Origin: an uncultured Clostridia bacterium
GTDB taxonomy: Bacteria > Bacillota > Clostridia > TANB77 > CAG-508
Assembly: GCA_934155265.1 (NCBI GenBank)
Contig: CAKPGU010000013.1
Location: 1 to 51,057, forward strand
Reading direction: 5' to 3'
Length of the DNA stretch: 51,057 nt
Part shown: positions 50,204 to 51,057 of the stretch, piece by piece
How positions within the stretch are numbered: the first letter of the stretch is position 1
How the letters are laid out: the number at the start of each line of letters is the position of its first letter
Translations under genes and position numbers: made by a program
The notes under the pieces: model-generated
Database searches by the model: none
Seen by the model: only the letters and a program-made list of their open reading frames with translations
What the model was told of the DNA's origin: nothing

Positions 50204-50398
50204 TTATTGAATAGCAATTGTAGTAATATATTTTCCTGCTGTAAAACCATCTAATCTTTTTTCGAAATCTAATTCATTACATTCGTATATTTCAACTTTT
50301 TTAGAGTCTCCTGCTTCTTTTTTTATTGATTTGTCAGATATATATTTTGTATGAGTTACCTCTGTTCCGTTTTCATATACATAAACTAATTTTTTCAT
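50204..50398 (-). CDS. Small phage cargo protein (64 aa)
   Basis: KKLVYVYENGTEVTHTKYISDKS and a final YITTIAIQ: beta-rich. GAAGGAGAAAA precedes the start. It is the first gene after an operator-controlled promoter. Function unknown. Confidence 0.6.
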   Translation of the reverse strand: MKKLVYVYENGTEVTHTKYISDKSIKKEAGDSKKVEIYECNELDFEKRLDGFTAGKYITTIAIQ

Positions 50399-50459
50399 AA
50401 TTTTCTCCTTCTATGAGTGCTAGTCGATTACGATCTAGTCTTATCTCTTTGTTAAATAT

Positions 50460-50488
50460 ATTATACTACGTGTACACGTAAATGTCAA
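50460..50488 (-). promoter_or_regulatory. Leftward promoter with ACGTGTACACGT operator (copy 1)
   Basis: On the minus strand perfect TTGACA and TATAAT flank a 17-base spacer that contains the 12-bp palindrome ACGTGTACACGT (50468-50479). Drives the genes at 50398 and 50192. Confidence 0.85.
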
Positions 50489-50496
50489 TACTTTTT

Positions 50497-50667
50497 TTAA
50501 TTTTTTTCTAAAATTTTTTTAATATTTTCTTTTACCCATTCAGAGTAAGTTTTTCCTTCTGATTCTAATCTTTGTAAAAATTTTTCTGCGATATCTTTAT
50601 CGACATCAACTACCAATCTTTTGTATTTGTTTTTTCTCCACTCTGTTTCTTTTTTTAAATCTCTCAT
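50497..50667 (-). CDS. Ribbon-helix-helix DNA-binding protein (56 aa)
   Basis: The basic N-terminus (RKNKY) is followed by a ribbon strand KRLVVDVDKD, helix A IAEKFLQRLESEG and helix B TYSEWVKENIKKILEKN, an Arc/CopG-type fold. AGAGAGGTGTCTT precedes the ATG. It lies between two promoters that hold the same palindrome, so it is the likely repressor of both. Confidence 0.8.
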   Translation of the reverse strand: MRDLKKETEWRKNKYKRLVVDVDKDIAEKFLQRLESEGKTYSEWVKENIKKILEKN

Positions 50668-50741
50668 ATAAGACACCTCTCTTGATTTTTTAATATTTAT
50701 AATATATAATATATATGCAAGAGAGATAAACTCTCTTACAA

Positions 50742-50849
50742 TTAATCTTTGAAGTTATAATAGAAGTCATTCGCAAATTTTATAGCTTCATGTGAGTGTG
50801 CTTTCTTATGTACCAGATGAGAAAGCACTTTTTTAATTAATTCTATCAT
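50742..50849 (-). CDS. Small basic peptide (35 aa)
   Basis: MIELIKKVLSHLVHKKAHSH, then EAIKFANDFYYNFKD. AAGGAGGTGGTGAC, a very strong ribosome site, precedes the ATG. It is the first gene after the second operator promoter. Function unknown; an amphipathic, His-rich N-terminus is notable. Confidence 0.6.
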   Translation of the reverse strand: MIELIKKVLSHLVHKKAHSHEAIKFANDFYYNFKD

Positions 50850-50873
50850 GTCACCACCTCCTTAACTGTATTT

Positions 50874-50902
50874 ATTATACTACGTGTACACGTAAAAGTC
50901 AA
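50874..50902 (-). promoter_or_regulatory. Leftward promoter with ACGTGTACACGT operator (copy 2)
   Basis: TTGACT and TATAAT with the identical 17-base spacer found at copy 1, including the palindrome (50882-50893). Drives the 35-aa peptide and the ribbon-helix-helix gene. Confidence 0.85.
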
Positions 50903-51057
50903 CACTTTTTGGAAAAAAGTTAAAATATTTTAAAATACTGAAAAATAAGGTATAAAACTATATTGATTAAAAATAAAAACGGCTTAAAATGGATTTTAAA
51001 GAGTCAATAAAAAGCATTAAATTCACTGTATTTTATGCGATTTGACAAAAATAAAAT
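50903..51057. other. A/T-rich end of window, nothing recognised
   Basis: No gene, attR or terminator is visible in these 155 bases; the prophage appears to continue. Confidence 0.5.

Larger units (their letters stand above)
16259..51057. mobile_element. HK97-type siphovirus-like prophage (right end outside window)
   Basis: The segment carries, in phage order, integrase, CI/Cro switch, replication genes, late regulator, HNH, terminases, portal, protease, capsid, connector, tail, tape measure, holin and amidase, then a cargo operon. Most late genes are intact. Several genes carry single-base frame breaks (see the entries at 24922, 26507, 28677, 42450 and 44542), so function as an active phage depends on whether those are real. 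Confidence 0.95.

Noticed and set aside
50405..50450. CTAG-containing imperfect palindrome as attR core
   Set aside because: It has no similarity to the tRNA-Glu 3' end and lies in the leader of a leftward gene.

Overview
This is a very A+T-rich bacterial sequence (roughly 70% A+T by eye) from a low-GC Gram-positive, most probably an uncultured gut-type clostridium. The evidence is strong AGGAGG ribosome sites, hrcA-grpE-dnaK-dnaJ order under CIRCE operators, EF-P, Obg, a Firmicute-type tRNA-Glu and a Siphovirus-type prophage. I cannot name a species.

Bases 1-16258 are chromosome. Two unrecognised genes (166-1327) come first, then efp with a small cysteine-rich partner (1576-2316). A large unrecognised membrane protein gene (2520-4493) has codon use unlike its neighbours. 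The heat-shock operon hrcA-grpE-dnaK-dnaJ (4742-9733) follows, with two CIRCE copies around its promoter and palindromic mobile-element-like debris in the grpE-dnaK gap. Then come a small unknown gene, trpS (with an apparent Fe-S cysteine motif), obg, a heavy-metal exporter, an isolated VirD4/TraG-like ATPase and tRNA-Glu(CTC).

Bases 16259 to the end are a nearly complete HK97-type (Siphovirus-like) prophage inserted at the 3' end of tRNA-Glu; attR is not visible, so it runs past the window. Layout: integrase, a membrane coiled-coil protein and CI repressor (leftward, 16350-18795); Cro and an early operon (18946-29324) with an AAA ATPase, an HNH-like protein, a replication initiator that fuses a DnaD-like protein to a GIY-YIG domain, a helicase-loader-like protein, a DUF1064 nuclease and many small genes ending in a sigma-like late regulator; a 1.1-kb mostly non-coding control region (29325-30497); HNH endonuclease, a cos-like site, terminases, portal, ClpP-like protease, capsid, connectors and tail genes (31111-48249); holin and amidase (48253-49631); and a leftward cargo operon (49731-50902) under two identical promoter/operator units.

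Most interesting signals: (1) four CATATG iterons with an exact 12-bp period inside the replication initiator gene, followed by an A/T-rich run, resembling the lambda O-gene origin; (2) five +1 frame breaks in prophage genes, four falling at a zero-frame CGG or AGG codon where skipping one base restores a GGN glycine codon; (3) a plus-strand structured RNA candidate at about 30024-30480 with three CTAG-containing hairpin loops and a 16-bp long-range helix, in a place compatible with the large phage RNAs of the ROOL/GOLLD kind; (4) a convergent type I toxin-antitoxin-like locus beside it; (5) a ribbon-helix-helix gene between two promoters whose 17-bp spacers hold the same 12-bp palindrome; (6) a textbook -1 frameshift signal in the tail chaperone gene.
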